This document shows positions 10,801 through 21,050 of a stretch of DNA of 64,000 bases, in pieces; position 1 is the stretch's first letter; the number at the start of each line of letters is the position of its first letter. A program made the position numbers and the translations under genes. The DNA lies in NCBI GenBank assembly GCA_963971225.1, contig OZ020267.1, positions 48,059,993 through 48,123,992 on the forward strand. The letters are read 5' to 3'. Origin of the DNA: Melieria omissa (Eukaryota > Arthropoda > Insecta > Diptera > Ulidiidae). The notes under the pieces were generated by a model. It saw nothing but the letters and a program-made list of their open reading frames with translations, was not told where the DNA came from and did no database searches.

Positions 10801-12341
10801 TCTCTGGTTTATAAGCTATTCTCTTCCCGAGCAAGCGTATTGTTCGCATGTGTGCCAGCTTTATTTTCCATGTAAAACGTACTATGTTGGTTTTGTCCGC
10901 CTTTATTCGCAGGTCTACTCGGGCACACCATTTTTTGGGCTAACGAAACGAAAGTTAATCGCATTTGATCCTATGGAAAAACATGTTTTCATCGCCCAAA
11001 AGGTCAAGCATTCACCCCTAGATATGCCAGTAAAACAGTAAAGCATGGAGGGGGGAAGTGAAATGCTATGGGGAGCCTTTTCCTAACCTCCACGTTCTGG
11101 TGCCATTGGCCAGAATTTATGGCACGATGAATAAATATGCGTATTTAAACATACTCCAGCATACAATGGAACCTTTGCCTGTATCCCAATAAATTGGATC
11201 TTTATGCACGATAATGACCCAAAACAAACAGCTAATAGTATAAACAGAATCGAATCGTCGGCCGATTTTTACGCACCGAACGTACGCTGTCAAAATTAAA
11301 ACACACAGCAGTGCATGTGATTGCCCACAACGACGACGACTGCGATATACGGCCGACGACCGGTCGTCCGACGATAGAACAAATTCTAATTTTGTCGCAG
11401 TCGTCGTGCGAACTAATCAGCTGTGCAGCTGTCAGAGGTAAAAATCGAAAATATAAATAAACGGAAAATTTTGCAAATATTTTGTGATTTGTGCTACTTT
11501 AAGGTCGCAAAGTTGTAAGTGCTTGAAATTTTAATTAAAAATTGTGCCAAATAATAAATATTGTCTTTCCCTTTCGGGGTTTGTAAATTTTATTAAAAAA
11601 AAATTTTTGGCTTATAACTTTTTACTCGTACATATAAAGTATATAATGTGGTACATCAAAATAAAGGTATGAAAAAGGCCTTTCGTTTAATACTCATATC
11701 GTATAAATTGATTGAAAATTGAATGAGTTATTTTGATAAAAGTTTTGAACTTTGACCCCGTGCCACGCCCTTGGTAGGCGTTTCCCCAGCAAAATTTTTA
11801 GTTTGTTAGACTCAGGAGCCAAACTTCTTTGTATAAGCACACTTAATAATTTTTTTCACGAGGCTACGCTATTCTGCACTTAAGCCTAGATGTGTGCTAG
11901 GCTCAAACACTATGAACTTCACACAATAAAAATGCATCCAAACATGAAAAATAAAAATTTTGTGAGCGAGACTGTAAGGCACACTTCTGGGAATTAGGGT
12001 TAATTAGTGAACTAGTTTTTGGCCAGTTGTCTTTGGATAATCACACAAACATAGCTAGTAACATTGTATACAGCTACTGAACAGCTGATTTACTGTGCCA
12101 CCGCGCCTTCCATCCAATTTATGATGCCATCCGGCATAATTTTTGAATACATCACATTTGAAGCACCACTACAAACTTTCAGAGTAAAACCAAACAAAAT
12201 ATTTAATTAAATTGTAAGTACTTACATCTTGACTTCACACGACTTTTCATGATTACAAAATGGGCAATTGAATTGTTGGTCCAGTGGCTCAATATTCTTT
12301 CTTTTTGGCGGAGGTTTCCTCTTCGATTTACGTCTACCCAT
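7882..12341 (-). CDS. Elof1: Transcription elongation factor 1 homologue (ELOF1), complete, two exons
   Basis: ELOF1 is a small nuclear zinc-ribbon protein that binds elongating RNA polymerase II and acts in elongation and transcription-coupled repair. Exon 1 (12341 down to 12226) starts at ATG and encodes [16 protein letters not shown], then CPFC, ending within VKM at a GTAAGT donor. Exon 2 (8014 down to 7882), after a TTTTCAG acceptor, completes the Met codon and encodes [14 protein letters not shown], then [18 protein letters not shown] and stop. Joined, 116 + 133 nt gives 82 residues, the usual family length. The four zinc-binding Cys are CPFC from exon 1 and CRVC from exon 2. The basic N-terminus and acidic C-terminus are typical. 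The 4.2-kb intron is full of transposons. Exon 1 is too short to stand out alone, but the phase-2 junction and protein match are clear. An ATTAAA at about 7848-7853 may be the polyadenylation signal. Confidence 0.95.
8603..8666. repeat. AT-rich inverted repeat (hairpin)
   Basis: Arms CTAGTAAATATATTAATAT and ATATTAATATATTTACTAG flank a short AT-rich loop inside a wider run of TATTAATA from about 8525. It lies just left of a Tc1-like terminus. It may be a tiny palindromic MITE or simple-sequence expansion. Confidence 0.6.
8693..11235 (+). mobile_element. Tc1-like transposon, broken and interrupted by an LOA-like insertion
   Basis: The left terminus after TA (8691-8692) is CAGCTATGGATAAAGAAATA, a Bari/Tc1-like end. 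From about 9170 the frame shows remnants of the Tc1 N-terminal domain ([48 protein letters not shown]), with frameshifts. The sequence resumes at about 10934 with [11 protein letters not shown] and then TVKHGGG and MEPLP, the Tc1 catalytic core in pieces. The middle (9463-10933) is a minus-strand LOA-like insertion. In the motif normally written FWSDE the catalytic Asp is Asn. The right terminal repeat was not found. The element sits in the Elof1 intron. Confidence 0.7.
9463..10933 (-). mobile_element. LOA/I-like non-LTR retrotransposon, 5'-truncated copy (a)
   Basis: Reading on the minus strand from 10933: the RT C-terminal region ([18 protein letters not shown], then [20 protein letters not shown]), a broken RNase H region ([20 protein letters not shown], where the Glu of AELYA is an active-site residue), then the C-terminal Cys/His knuckle region, and a 3' end with a short TTCTA-repeat tail at 9463-9475 on this strand. 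Several frameshifts are present. Candidate imperfect target duplications are 9438-9462 and 10934-10957, both TTTGGG...GAAACGA..GTTA. It splits a Tc1-like element. Confidence 0.75.
11236..12225. other. Elof1 intron stretch without recognised gene
   Basis: It includes a CGACGACGACTGCG / TGTCGCAGTCGTCG inverted repeat around 11330-11408 and a short GTGCCACGCCC piece near 11760 related to the repeat family at 46.9 and 60-62 kb. Nothing else is assigned. Confidence 0.5.
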
Positions 12342-12365
12342 CGTTGCTTAGAGATACCAAACAAT

Positions 12366-12372
12366 TATCGAT
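12366..12372. promoter_or_regulatory. Elof1: DRE-like box upstream of Elof1
   Basis: TATCGAT (7 of the 8 bases of the DREF site TATCGATA) lies 25 bp upstream of the Elof1 start codon. DREF sites are common in fly housekeeping promoters; a role here is inference. Confidence 0.4.
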
Positions 12373-12674
12373 TATAAAATCATCATTTATTAATGAGCAC
12401 CATTGTTGCCAGCTTGGTGTGTTTTGCGCTAAATTTAGTGCTTTTTAAAAATCAAAAGGCAAAGAGCATTGAGTTTGGTACTTGGTGGGTTTTTTAGTTC
12501 TTTTCTTTTTTCTAAAAGACACCAATACTAGTTCTTGTTTTAAAAAAAGGAAGTTTGTTTGTTTTTAAATAACTCCAGTGATATACAAAAGTATGTTTTA
12601 TTAAACAGTACAACACTGGAATGTTGAGTTAAAAAATAATTTGGATATTACATGAAACCTCAAGGGACCCCATT

Positions 12675-12800
12675 ATACAATTATATAGGTAGTGTATTCC
12701 GGGAGAAAGGCAGAATGACAATGCCTTATGCCACAGAACAAACAATATACAGAATGCTTCTCTGGTGTAAAGAAAATTTTCTTTGCGGGATCCAGCGGTA
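12675..12800. mobile_element. MITE end, same family as 43746-44130
   Basis: ATACAATTATATAGGTAGTG, then TATTCCGGGAGAAAGG and GAATGACAATGCCTTAT, match the inward-read right end of the element nested at 43746-44130. The copy loses similarity after about 12,800, and no second end was found. Confidence 0.6.
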
Positions 12801-13204
12801 GGACCCGTTTGTTGATGCGGGGGGGACAGTAAAGGGGACGAGAACGCACAGAGCGCGAGAGCGTAAAGAAGCTGTGAGAGCAGTGTATGAAATAGTGACG
12901 CACCACACATACTGTGGTTGTTGTTGTTGGGCCACAAAGCGATGTGCCGCTTGCATGTTGGTGGTGGCTCGAGGCTTGCTTTCCGCTTGCTTTTTTACAA
13001 ACAAGAACAAGAAGTGGACAGGAAAAGTTTGCATAGAAAAATTGATTGAGCGATCGCCAAGGCGCATAAAAAAGGTGAAAACCAAAATTCATTGGATTTT
13101 ATTAGCTTTTTTGGTCTGCTTGTAAAATAGAAGGTGTAAAAAGTAAAAATGGCTACAATGAAAATAAATATATGTGTAAAAATATTGGAACAACCAAGGC
13201 ACAT

Positions 13205-14954
13205 TAAGAATGTGATAAGAAGTGGAAAACTATTTCTACAATGTTGTGCTTATTACACTGTACAACAGCATTTTTGCAACAGAGTAACGACCGTATATTT
13301 CTGAAAGAGGACGTCATACTGATAATTTTTGCCGAACAAAGTAATAGTCCAGCACGTCCGAGTTTTTTGTAATGCGCACATAAAGGTTAAAGGGGTCCCT
13401 ATAGACTTACACCGAAAGTATAAAAACTTGAAGAGCTAGAGTTTCGATGTCTAGGACAAAGTTGTTTGCAATAAAACTGTGAATATTTTTTGTGTACACA
13501 TGAACCCCTCTCCCCCTTTACTTACCCCCCTTTTTCATGTTTTTCGGGAAAATATTTCATAAAAGGCTTGTATCGAGTAAAATATTGAAAAAAAAATGCC
13601 ATATTGTCTTTTGGGAAAATATTCCCCATTAAAAAATAGGAGGGGGAGTCTTAAAACACCAATTCTGTCTGAAAATTTCCCCCAAAAAAATAAAAAGCCT
13701 TAAACACGAATTCATCATTAATTAATCTTTCCATAAATTGCTAATTCTGCTTGAAATGTTGGAAAAAATGTTGAATATTAAAACAAACTATTTCCCGTTG
13801 GATAATAGTCTAGGTGGTCTCAAAACAAGAATAATAAAATAAACAGTTTTTATAATTTTAAAAAGATGCTTTCTCTTTACGGGAATGCTCAGCGAGCATT
13901 CTTCAAGTAGCTTCATTTATTGGTAAGACTTTTCACCGTGCTCATCAGAAACAGCCCCAAGATTTTCTTTGAAAAAATCAAGGTGTGAGTCAAGCAGGGG
14001 CAAAGCCAGAACTTGGAAATTAACATATTTTTCCGATTTTAAGTCAAAATTTCATGAAATTTGGTTGAATGAAATTGAAGTCATTCCGTCTAAAGTGAAA
14101 GTATGTTTGATCCTTCGGTACAAACATATGCATCAAACAAACATCCACTATTAACTTTTTTTCCTCATCAGAAAACTTTTTTTAAGTATTTCCAAAGCCG
14201 CAAAATCGTGTAAATCGTTGTATTGAGGCTGAAGGGGACAATTAAAAAAATTTGTAAAAAAAATATGCTGTTATTATTTTCTTAAATATTTAAAGGTAAA
14301 AAGACCTTTTTGCTAATGTGGCAACGTACATAACATGCATAGTGATTGAAAATATTGAATGTTTATAGCATGATAAAAAAATATACAGGTACATTCAATC
14401 GAGCAAAATTAAGTCATTTGCTTTTTTGACAAATAAAAATACAATTTTAAGAGTGCAAAAACAAGTAAAAGTACAGAAACTGAATGATATAGTAGATAAA
14501 CTGATTGTGTGGAATTGCAGCTCTGCAGCAAAACTGAAAATAGTAGTAAAAAAATTTGTAAACAAATATTTTTTTCCAATTGTCAATTTTATTTTTATCT
14601 GTCGCATTGAAACTACCTGTATATTTTTGTATCATTGTTTATAGGCTTTAGAGGTTTTGGCATCTAATACATTGATATGGTAAAAAGCAATACGAATTTA
14701 TTAGTCTTTTTTGAAATCATAAAAATGTTTTCTTTTACTAAGAGGAGACTTCTTAGGGTTGAATTGTTTGGAGACCACCTGAACAATTTTTTGATCCCTA
14801 CCAAGGAGGGGTATTGTCCATTTACATTAACCCAATTGGTACCGGGAGCTAGTCTCTCGGGGCGCTTATCAATGCTTAATTTTGATACGCTGTGCTTTTG
14901 AGCACCGTGGGGTTGAGCCACACTGTGGCGGCACTCACGTTAAAAATTCGACAT
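13205..14954. other. Gene-free AT-rich stretch
   Basis: No host exon or recognisable transposon protein was seen. Homopolymer-rich AT sequence predominates. The short open frames here on both strands lack motif or codon support. Confidence 0.5.
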
Positions 14955-17900
14955 TCAATGTCCGCATGTGTGGCAGCTTTTTTTTTCCATGTAAAAGGTG
15001 CTATGGTGGTTTTGTTCAATTTTATACGCAGGCCTACTCGGGCACACCATTCTTGGGTTATTTTTAAGCCTCTCTGAATTATGTCACAAAGAGTGTCTTC
15101 AAGCCTTCCTCTAGCGGCAGGTTATGCCATTGATTGTCAGTAGTTCAAGGAGCTCATCCAGTACTCCAATACCAGACTCCACAGCAACGGTGATAGTACC
15201 CCGCCCTGTGGACATCCTCTTTTCGCTAGCACGCTCCTGGTGGTGGTGCCCACCTTCATAATGTCCCATCTGGTGGAGAGCATGGCTCTTATCCAGCGGC
15301 TAAGCGAGGCTTCTACTCCTCAGGCGTGGTGTTATCGAAGCCTCGTTCGATATCCAGAAACACAGCGCACAGGGTAATCTCCTTGCTTTTAAGAGCTTCT
15401 TGTATTGAACTCGTGAGCTGAAATAGGACAGTCTCTGTCAATCTTCCTGCCCTATGCGCGTGTTGTTTTGCGTGCAGAGGTGTTCTCTTGAGCGCCACGG
15501 CTCTAATATACTAATCTAACACCTTTTCCATGGTCTTCATGAAGAAGGATGTTAGACTGTTTGGCCTAAAGGACTTCGGCTCCGTATAGTCCTTTTTACT
15601 TATTTTGGTATAAAAACTACCATGGCACTCCTCCAACTAGCAGGGATGCGAGTGAGATGCCTGAGTATTAACCCCTGCCTTTTAGAAAGACAGGAAATAT
15701 CCCGTCCAGGCCTGGCGATTTGAAAGGTGTTCAATTCCCAGTCAATCTTATCCCGAGAGATGACTTTATGCGCGAAATTGTTTAGCAAAATGAGTGGAAA
15801 CTAGCCCTTTTCGCTTTCCGTACTTCCTTTGTGTACTTAGTGAGAGCGGCAGTGTATTCGTGCCAGTAACTTGTTCGCTTTGCCTTGTTAAAGAGCCTCC
15901 GCGTGTCTGTTCTGAGTTTCGCCAGGGTGGTATTCCACCACGGTGTGGTGGTTCTTTCTGGTCCTCCTACTCTCAGGGCAACTTAAGTGAAAAGCATTGA
16001 TTATTGCCCCATTTACTGTTTAACCGCCTGCTCGATTTCGAGGGGATGCCGCATCTTGCCCCGAAAATCCAGCAAGGGTTGATCCTCCTCGAGCAACCTT
16101 GTAAATTTTTCCCAGTCGGTCTTCCTGGGGTTTCTAGTTGGAGATGACTCCATTAGGGTGGCTGCTAATCTAAATTCGATCATCCTATAATCTGATAGGG
16201 AAGGCTCATTCGATACTCTCCAATCAGATACATAATCACTAATCCTACTGTTACCTATGGTAAGGTCTAGGACCTCCTGCATAACTCTAGTGACAAAAGT
16301 CGGGGAACATCCCGAGTTGGGTATAACTAGTTAGTTGCTAGTATATAATCGAGTGGGTACTCACCCCTTAGATTATCATCTGTACTTCCCCAGATCGTTG
16401 GGTGGGCGTTCATGTCCCCGCCTATTAGGAGTGGAAAGGCGGTTGCCCTACAGTACTCCACCAAGGCCTGCACTTCATGGGGGGGAACAGCCATGTCTTC
16501 TCCTGGGAAATACGCCGACGCCAGGACGATCTCGAGGTCACGACCCTCGATTTGGACCGTCATCGCCACCGCTACCAGGTCCCTGGACATGTACTCTGAA
16601 ATACAAACATAGCCTGCCGCACTATTCAGGCCTCCAGGTCTGGGGGCATGAACTGGGATGCTCCCATACCTGAAGTTGAGGGCGTTCCCGTTTTCCCTGA
16701 TCTTGACAAGGGATTTCTGGTCAATCACCAGGCTCCACAGCATACCCTGCCCTGTACCTTGGAAGTAACCACCTTCCAAAGGTTCGTGTAGACCAAAGCA
16801 TTTTGCGCTTGAATTATCGCAAATAGCTTGCTGGGTTTCTGTCCAGCGCTGCTGGGAAGGAATACGGTGACGTGGTATGTCTTGGGGACATCATCGCCAA
16901 GGCAACACACCAAGCCAAACCCCTTTCCAATCTTCCAACTTCGAGACTAACTGCTGGAGCCAGTCTGCAGTACCTTGGTTACTGCAGTCTATCAGCAGAT
17001 GTCCCGGCCGGAACTGGATGCCACTGAAGACGAGTGGGATAGCCCACCCTTTGGTTAACTCCCCACGATTGCCTCCTCAAGAAAAGAGAGCTCCTCCTTA
17101 CTCAGTGTCTTCTGGGGATATTCCGTAGGCATGACCGCTACTCGGATGGCCCCAAGTGTTCTGAGGACACTCGAGTAGGTTGCGCCCGTCATTGGATTAT
17201 CCCCAAACTGATTGCTATTTTGGTGCTTGCCGCCGTGGCCGCGGGTATTCCGCCATGGTCTACCGCTCTCCTCCTCGCTTCCCGCCCTACTACCGGTGCC
17301 GCAGCGGATGTTGACGGGGGTATTCCCTGCACGACCGCAGCGACAATGGTACTAGGAGCAGAGCCTATAGGTTTTGCTCCTGCCTATGCCTATAGGTATG
17401 CTTCCGGAGCCAGTGGGAAGAGCTGAAACCGTGCTCACCTGGTTTGTGGTGGGTCTTGCGCTGGCATGTCAAACAGTGGTCTGCCCCGTATTGACGCCCC
17501 CCACCGCACCCCCAGCCTTCCGACCACTCCTGAGGGAGCCCCTTACCGCCCTGGAAGGTATTCTTCCTCGACTGGTGCTTGGCTTCAGGTCTTCATTTGA
17601 GGTCAGGAGCGAATGCTCCGACACAGCTGCTAGCTGTGTTGCAGTGTAGTCCCACAGAGCGAGTGGAATTCCTTATTTTTGCCGCATTTCTTCTTTGTTG
17701 GGCTCATTATTGCGGTGCGGCCGCCAGCCCCTGCGCAAGGCGAAGGCACTGGCGGCCAATAATACTGGCAGGGACAAGGTTGGTCCACCATGGCAGACCT
17801 CGCATACTATGGCAAAGCCATTGTCCTTTCTGAGGTGGCTCGGTACCAGGAAGGCACCGTAAGAATACAGCCGGTATGCCCCCTGGCTGATGTGCGTGCG

Positions 17901-17990
17901 AATTTTTACAAAGTTGGAAGGGACCTACTACCACTGCAAGATGTTAAAGACATCATGAAATCGTACATCCGTATTTTCATATAAGCGGAT
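14955..17990 (-). mobile_element. LOA/I-like non-LTR retrotransposon, copy (b): ORF1, endonuclease, RT part
   Basis: The minus strand carries, 5' to 3': a GC-rich ORF1 region (about 17990-16920); a gag-like segment (PLVFSGIQFRPGHLLIDC, then PKTYHVTVFLPSSAGQKPSK) resembling the DUF4780 domain; an AP-like endonuclease (VLASAYFPGED, GGDMNAHPTIWGS, LDYILATN, then SLSDYRMIEF); and reverse transcriptase pieces (ARPGRDISC, TRIPASWRSAMVVFIPK, AHRAGRLTETVLFQL, VFLDIERGFDNTT). Stops and frameshifts interrupt it. The 3' boundary matches copy (a) around CGCATGTGTG and ACTCGGGCACACCATT, so (a) and (b) are overlapping parts of one family. The RNase H and 3' end are missing here. Confidence 0.8.
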
Positions 17991-18566
17991 TTCATGATCG
18001 ATTTTGTCATCGGAGCTTAATGCAACCGACGAAGAAGCTCTGAATTAAGTGTTGACATTTTGGATGTTCAACGAATGTCATCATCTTCTTCACTAATATT
18101 TTCGATAGAACTTCTCATTAACTTCTTACATTCAGCTTTTACAACAGTTTTTTTTTCCTCGGTAAATTGTTTTAACTTATTAGTTGGTGGGAAAAGAAAA
18201 AGGGCAATCTTGTATGCATGTATGTATGTAGAGTGTAACGGAAAAAGCGCTGAACGTTTGCATTTATTAACATTTGTGTAGAAGTAGGGGTATGTACATA
18301 TAAAACGCTCAAATATGTATGGATTTGTGCGAAAGTAAAATTGAAATTTGTATTCTCTGTTTTAATCAATTGTGGTAATAACTATTGTATTTCTACAGTA
18401 AGCTTACAGTTACATACCTTAACATATTTAATCTTTCCAACATTTCTTTAATTCTTGATTAAAAAAGCATTCAGTAAATTAGGCTGTGGGTAACACTATC
18501 AGAGCGGCTATTGCGGAAACACTGTCTGAATGTGAACCCCTGACAGCTCGAAAAAAAAATTTCGCA

Positions 18567-18594
18567 GTAGCGACGACTAGTAAGTCGTCGCTAC
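18567..18594. repeat. Perfect 12-bp stem hairpin
   Basis: Arms GTAGCGACGACT and AGTCGTCGCTAC with a 4-nt loop AGTA. The GC content of the stem contrasts with the AT-rich surroundings. No terminal repeats or target duplication place it in a known element. Confidence 0.7.
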
Positions 18595-19290
18595 AGATCG
18601 TCGACGAAAAATAGTTAGTAAAAGCTTAAGAACATTTGTATAGCTAAAAATATCACCAAATAAATTTTTGTTGAAAATACATTCATTAATCACGAAAAAT
18701 TATAGCTAAAAATAACTAACTTGATTTAAAAAATAGCTAAAACACATTTATAGTGTTTATAGCTAAACACCATAACTTACAGCCCAATTTTGGCGAAAGT
18801 GACAATTGATTAGACAGGACAACAAAATCGCGCTTTTTTTTCGTTGCATGGAGTTTTTCTACAGTTTTTCACTATTTTTACTATAAATTCTTACAAATTC
18901 CTGTTTGTTCACTTTTTGGATAGTTTGATTTTGGGAGCGTCTGGCTTACTCTCCTGATCATTTTTACTGGAAAAGTTCCCAAACAGACCTATTTTCAATA
19001 CTTTTCAGCTTTTTTCCTTTATTACAATTTTTTTGGGCGATTTTCAATGAATTTTCAACTTTTTTTTTTGAGAAACTGAAAAACTTTTTTTATTCAAATC
19101 TTTTTACACATCGTAGTATCAAACTTCAAGAGTACAAAAAAATTGTTTTTTTGACAATTTCATTTAAAGTGTAATTTATAGAGGGCGCTGAAGTGGACAT
19201 CCCAGTCGGCAAATCAGTTGCGGTTCCAGCTAGATCAGCAATTCTGCATATCTGAAATCAAAAAATCAAAGTGTTTTTGAAAGATAAGTA

Positions 19291-19457
19291 CAATATCTAG
19301 TGCCTGACGAGAGGAAATTTTTCTAACTTTAAATGTAACAAAATGGCAGCACTTAAAAAAAAACATACGAAAAATGGTCGTTTTTTTGGGACGAAAAGTC
19401 GTGTAGAAAAAAAATACGAAGTAAAAAAAAAAAGCTCTCGTCAGGCACTAGATATTG
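19291..19457. mobile_element. Short Tc1/mariner-type MITE
   Basis: A 167-bp element with perfect 23-bp inverted ends starting CAATATCTAGTGCCTGACGA, flanked by TA on both sides (19289-19290, 19458-19459). The TA duplication and size fit a Tc1/mariner-derived MITE. No coding sequence. Confidence 0.75.
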
Positions 19458-19839
19458 TATTTAAAAATAAGTAGAAAAAAAATTAGGCCGATTGCACTTT
19501 ACAGTTTTTCTCCCGAGCTGGAACCGATTTCAAAAACATGATTTCGAGAAAAACGAGAATCAGCTGGAGCGCGCGCCCTGCGTTCGCTTCTTTTTCACGC
19601 ATACATATAACAATATATATATCAATAACTTTTTTTCTAATGTACGGATCGATCTGATATTCGGGGGACGAATTCTAGACGCATATACGAATAGAATGAA
19701 ACAATAACAAAAAAATCGAAAAAAAAAATTTCAAAAATCGTAATACCCCCTTAATACCTAAGAGCCTCAATACATATATGCAAACTTTTTAATTTTTTTT
19801 TTGTTTCGAGCAATTCAAAATCTTTGTGTTTTTTGTTTG

Positions 19840-20400
19840 TATTTCAGACTATAAATGGAACATATAAAAGAGCATATTTTGAGGCCCTTAATTTTTGAAG
19901 AAAAAAGTATGAAAAGTGTTGAAAATGACTATGGTACATTTTTGATATTAATTCGATGAGAATGTGACATACGCCAAAAAATTTGGCTATGTTGTATTAA
20001 TTGATGTTTCTGCTTTCATTAAAAACCTAACTCGTTAATTGATTTACGAAAAATGTGCATGTTTTTGACCATCAAAGAAAACGCTTTAAAATTCCATATT
20101 TTCAGACCGCAGAATTTTAAAACTTATAAAAATAAATTGCATCGAAGAAGAAGCCGTGCGATGTTGCTAATGCAACGAGGTGATAATAATGTCAACCGGT
20201 TCATTGGTTTAGAAATTACAATCGAAAACGTGAAAAAGGTCAGGAAAAATCCGAAAACGTGACATATATATATTTTGCAAAAACTACAGCTGTTACATAA
20301 AAACGGAGTACGGTTTTGAAAATAGCGTGGAAAAACTATTCAGATTCATGTAAACAACTTCATGCAACAGACATACTGTTGTCCAGTGTTATCTATTCAG
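19840..20400. repeat. Half copy of the long-inverted-repeat family seen at 56.3-57.3 kb
   Basis: The sequence from CCTAACTCGTTAATTGATTT through GAAGCCGTGCG, ATGTCAACCGG and the end CATGCAACAGACAT matches both arms of the element at 56285-57350. It is a single arm with part of the core; no protein was recognised. Confidence 0.6.
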
Positions 20401-20439
20401 CGCTTGTTCGATTTTTGATCAGAAAATTTTGTTAGCCTA

Positions 20440-20668
20440 TCCTTACGCCCTAAGAGATGAGCAAGCTGGCTTTCGCCCTCATCGGAGCTGTGTTGACCAT
20501 GCTAACACACTCCGCATCATAGTAGAGCAATCAGTTGAGTGGCGCTCCCCGCCGTACATGTTGTTCATCGACTTCAAGAAAGAATTCGACACAATAAAAA
20601 GAAGCGCAATTTGGTTAGCATTGAGTAGAAAGGGGGTTCCCCAGAAACTAATTCGGCTCATCAGAGCA
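20440..20668 (+). pseudogene. Non-LTR reverse transcriptase fragment (second type)
   Basis: An in-frame stretch reads RDEQAGFRPHRSCVDHANTL, then YMLFIDFKKEFDTIKRSAIW and GVPQKLIRLIRA. These are RT palm blocks ending just before the catalytic YADD region. It is a different family from the RTE-like and LOA-like copies in the window. It stops abruptly where a 143-bp tandem repeat starts. Confidence 0.8.
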
Positions 20669-20674
20669 GTGGTT

Positions 20675-21050
20675 GTGACTCCCATGAGGGTTATTTGTTT
20701 AGCGCCCTCCCGAAGGCCGGCCACCTAGGAAAAACTTATTGCCAAAAAAACTATGGCTTGGAACTATGGCTTTGAACAAAAAATACTGTGCACACTTGAC
20801 TGTTGCCTGATGTGGTGGTGACTCCCATGAGGGTTATTTTTTTAGCGCCCGGCCGAAGGCCGTCCACTTAGAAAAAACTTATTGCCAAAAAACTATGGCT
20901 TGGAACTATGGATATGAGCAAATAATACTGTGCGCACCTGACTGTTGTCTGATGTGGTGGTGACTCCTATGAGGGTTATTTTTTTAGCACCCGGCCGAAG
21001 GCCGGCCACTCGGGAAAAACTTATTGCCAAGAAAACTATGGGAAACTTCG
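20675..21050. repeat. Tandem array of a 143-bp unit, about 2.6 copies
   Basis: Units start at 20675, 20818 and 20960 with GTGACTCCCATGAGGGTTAT, then a GC-rich inverted repeat (CGGCCGAAGGCCG), GGAAAAACTTATTGCC and AAAACTATGG. Related, more diverged units lie at about 33720-34070 in the RpL15 intron. The first unit begins exactly at the end of a reverse transcriptase fragment. Confidence 0.8.

Noticed and set aside
12629..13204. Several overlapping minus-strand frames of 60-139 codons
   Set aside because: Three frames are open over the same DNA, none with a motif; the segment starts with a MITE end.
20675..21050. CRISPR-like array
   Set aside because: Repeats are contiguous 143-bp units without spacers, and the genome is eukaryotic.
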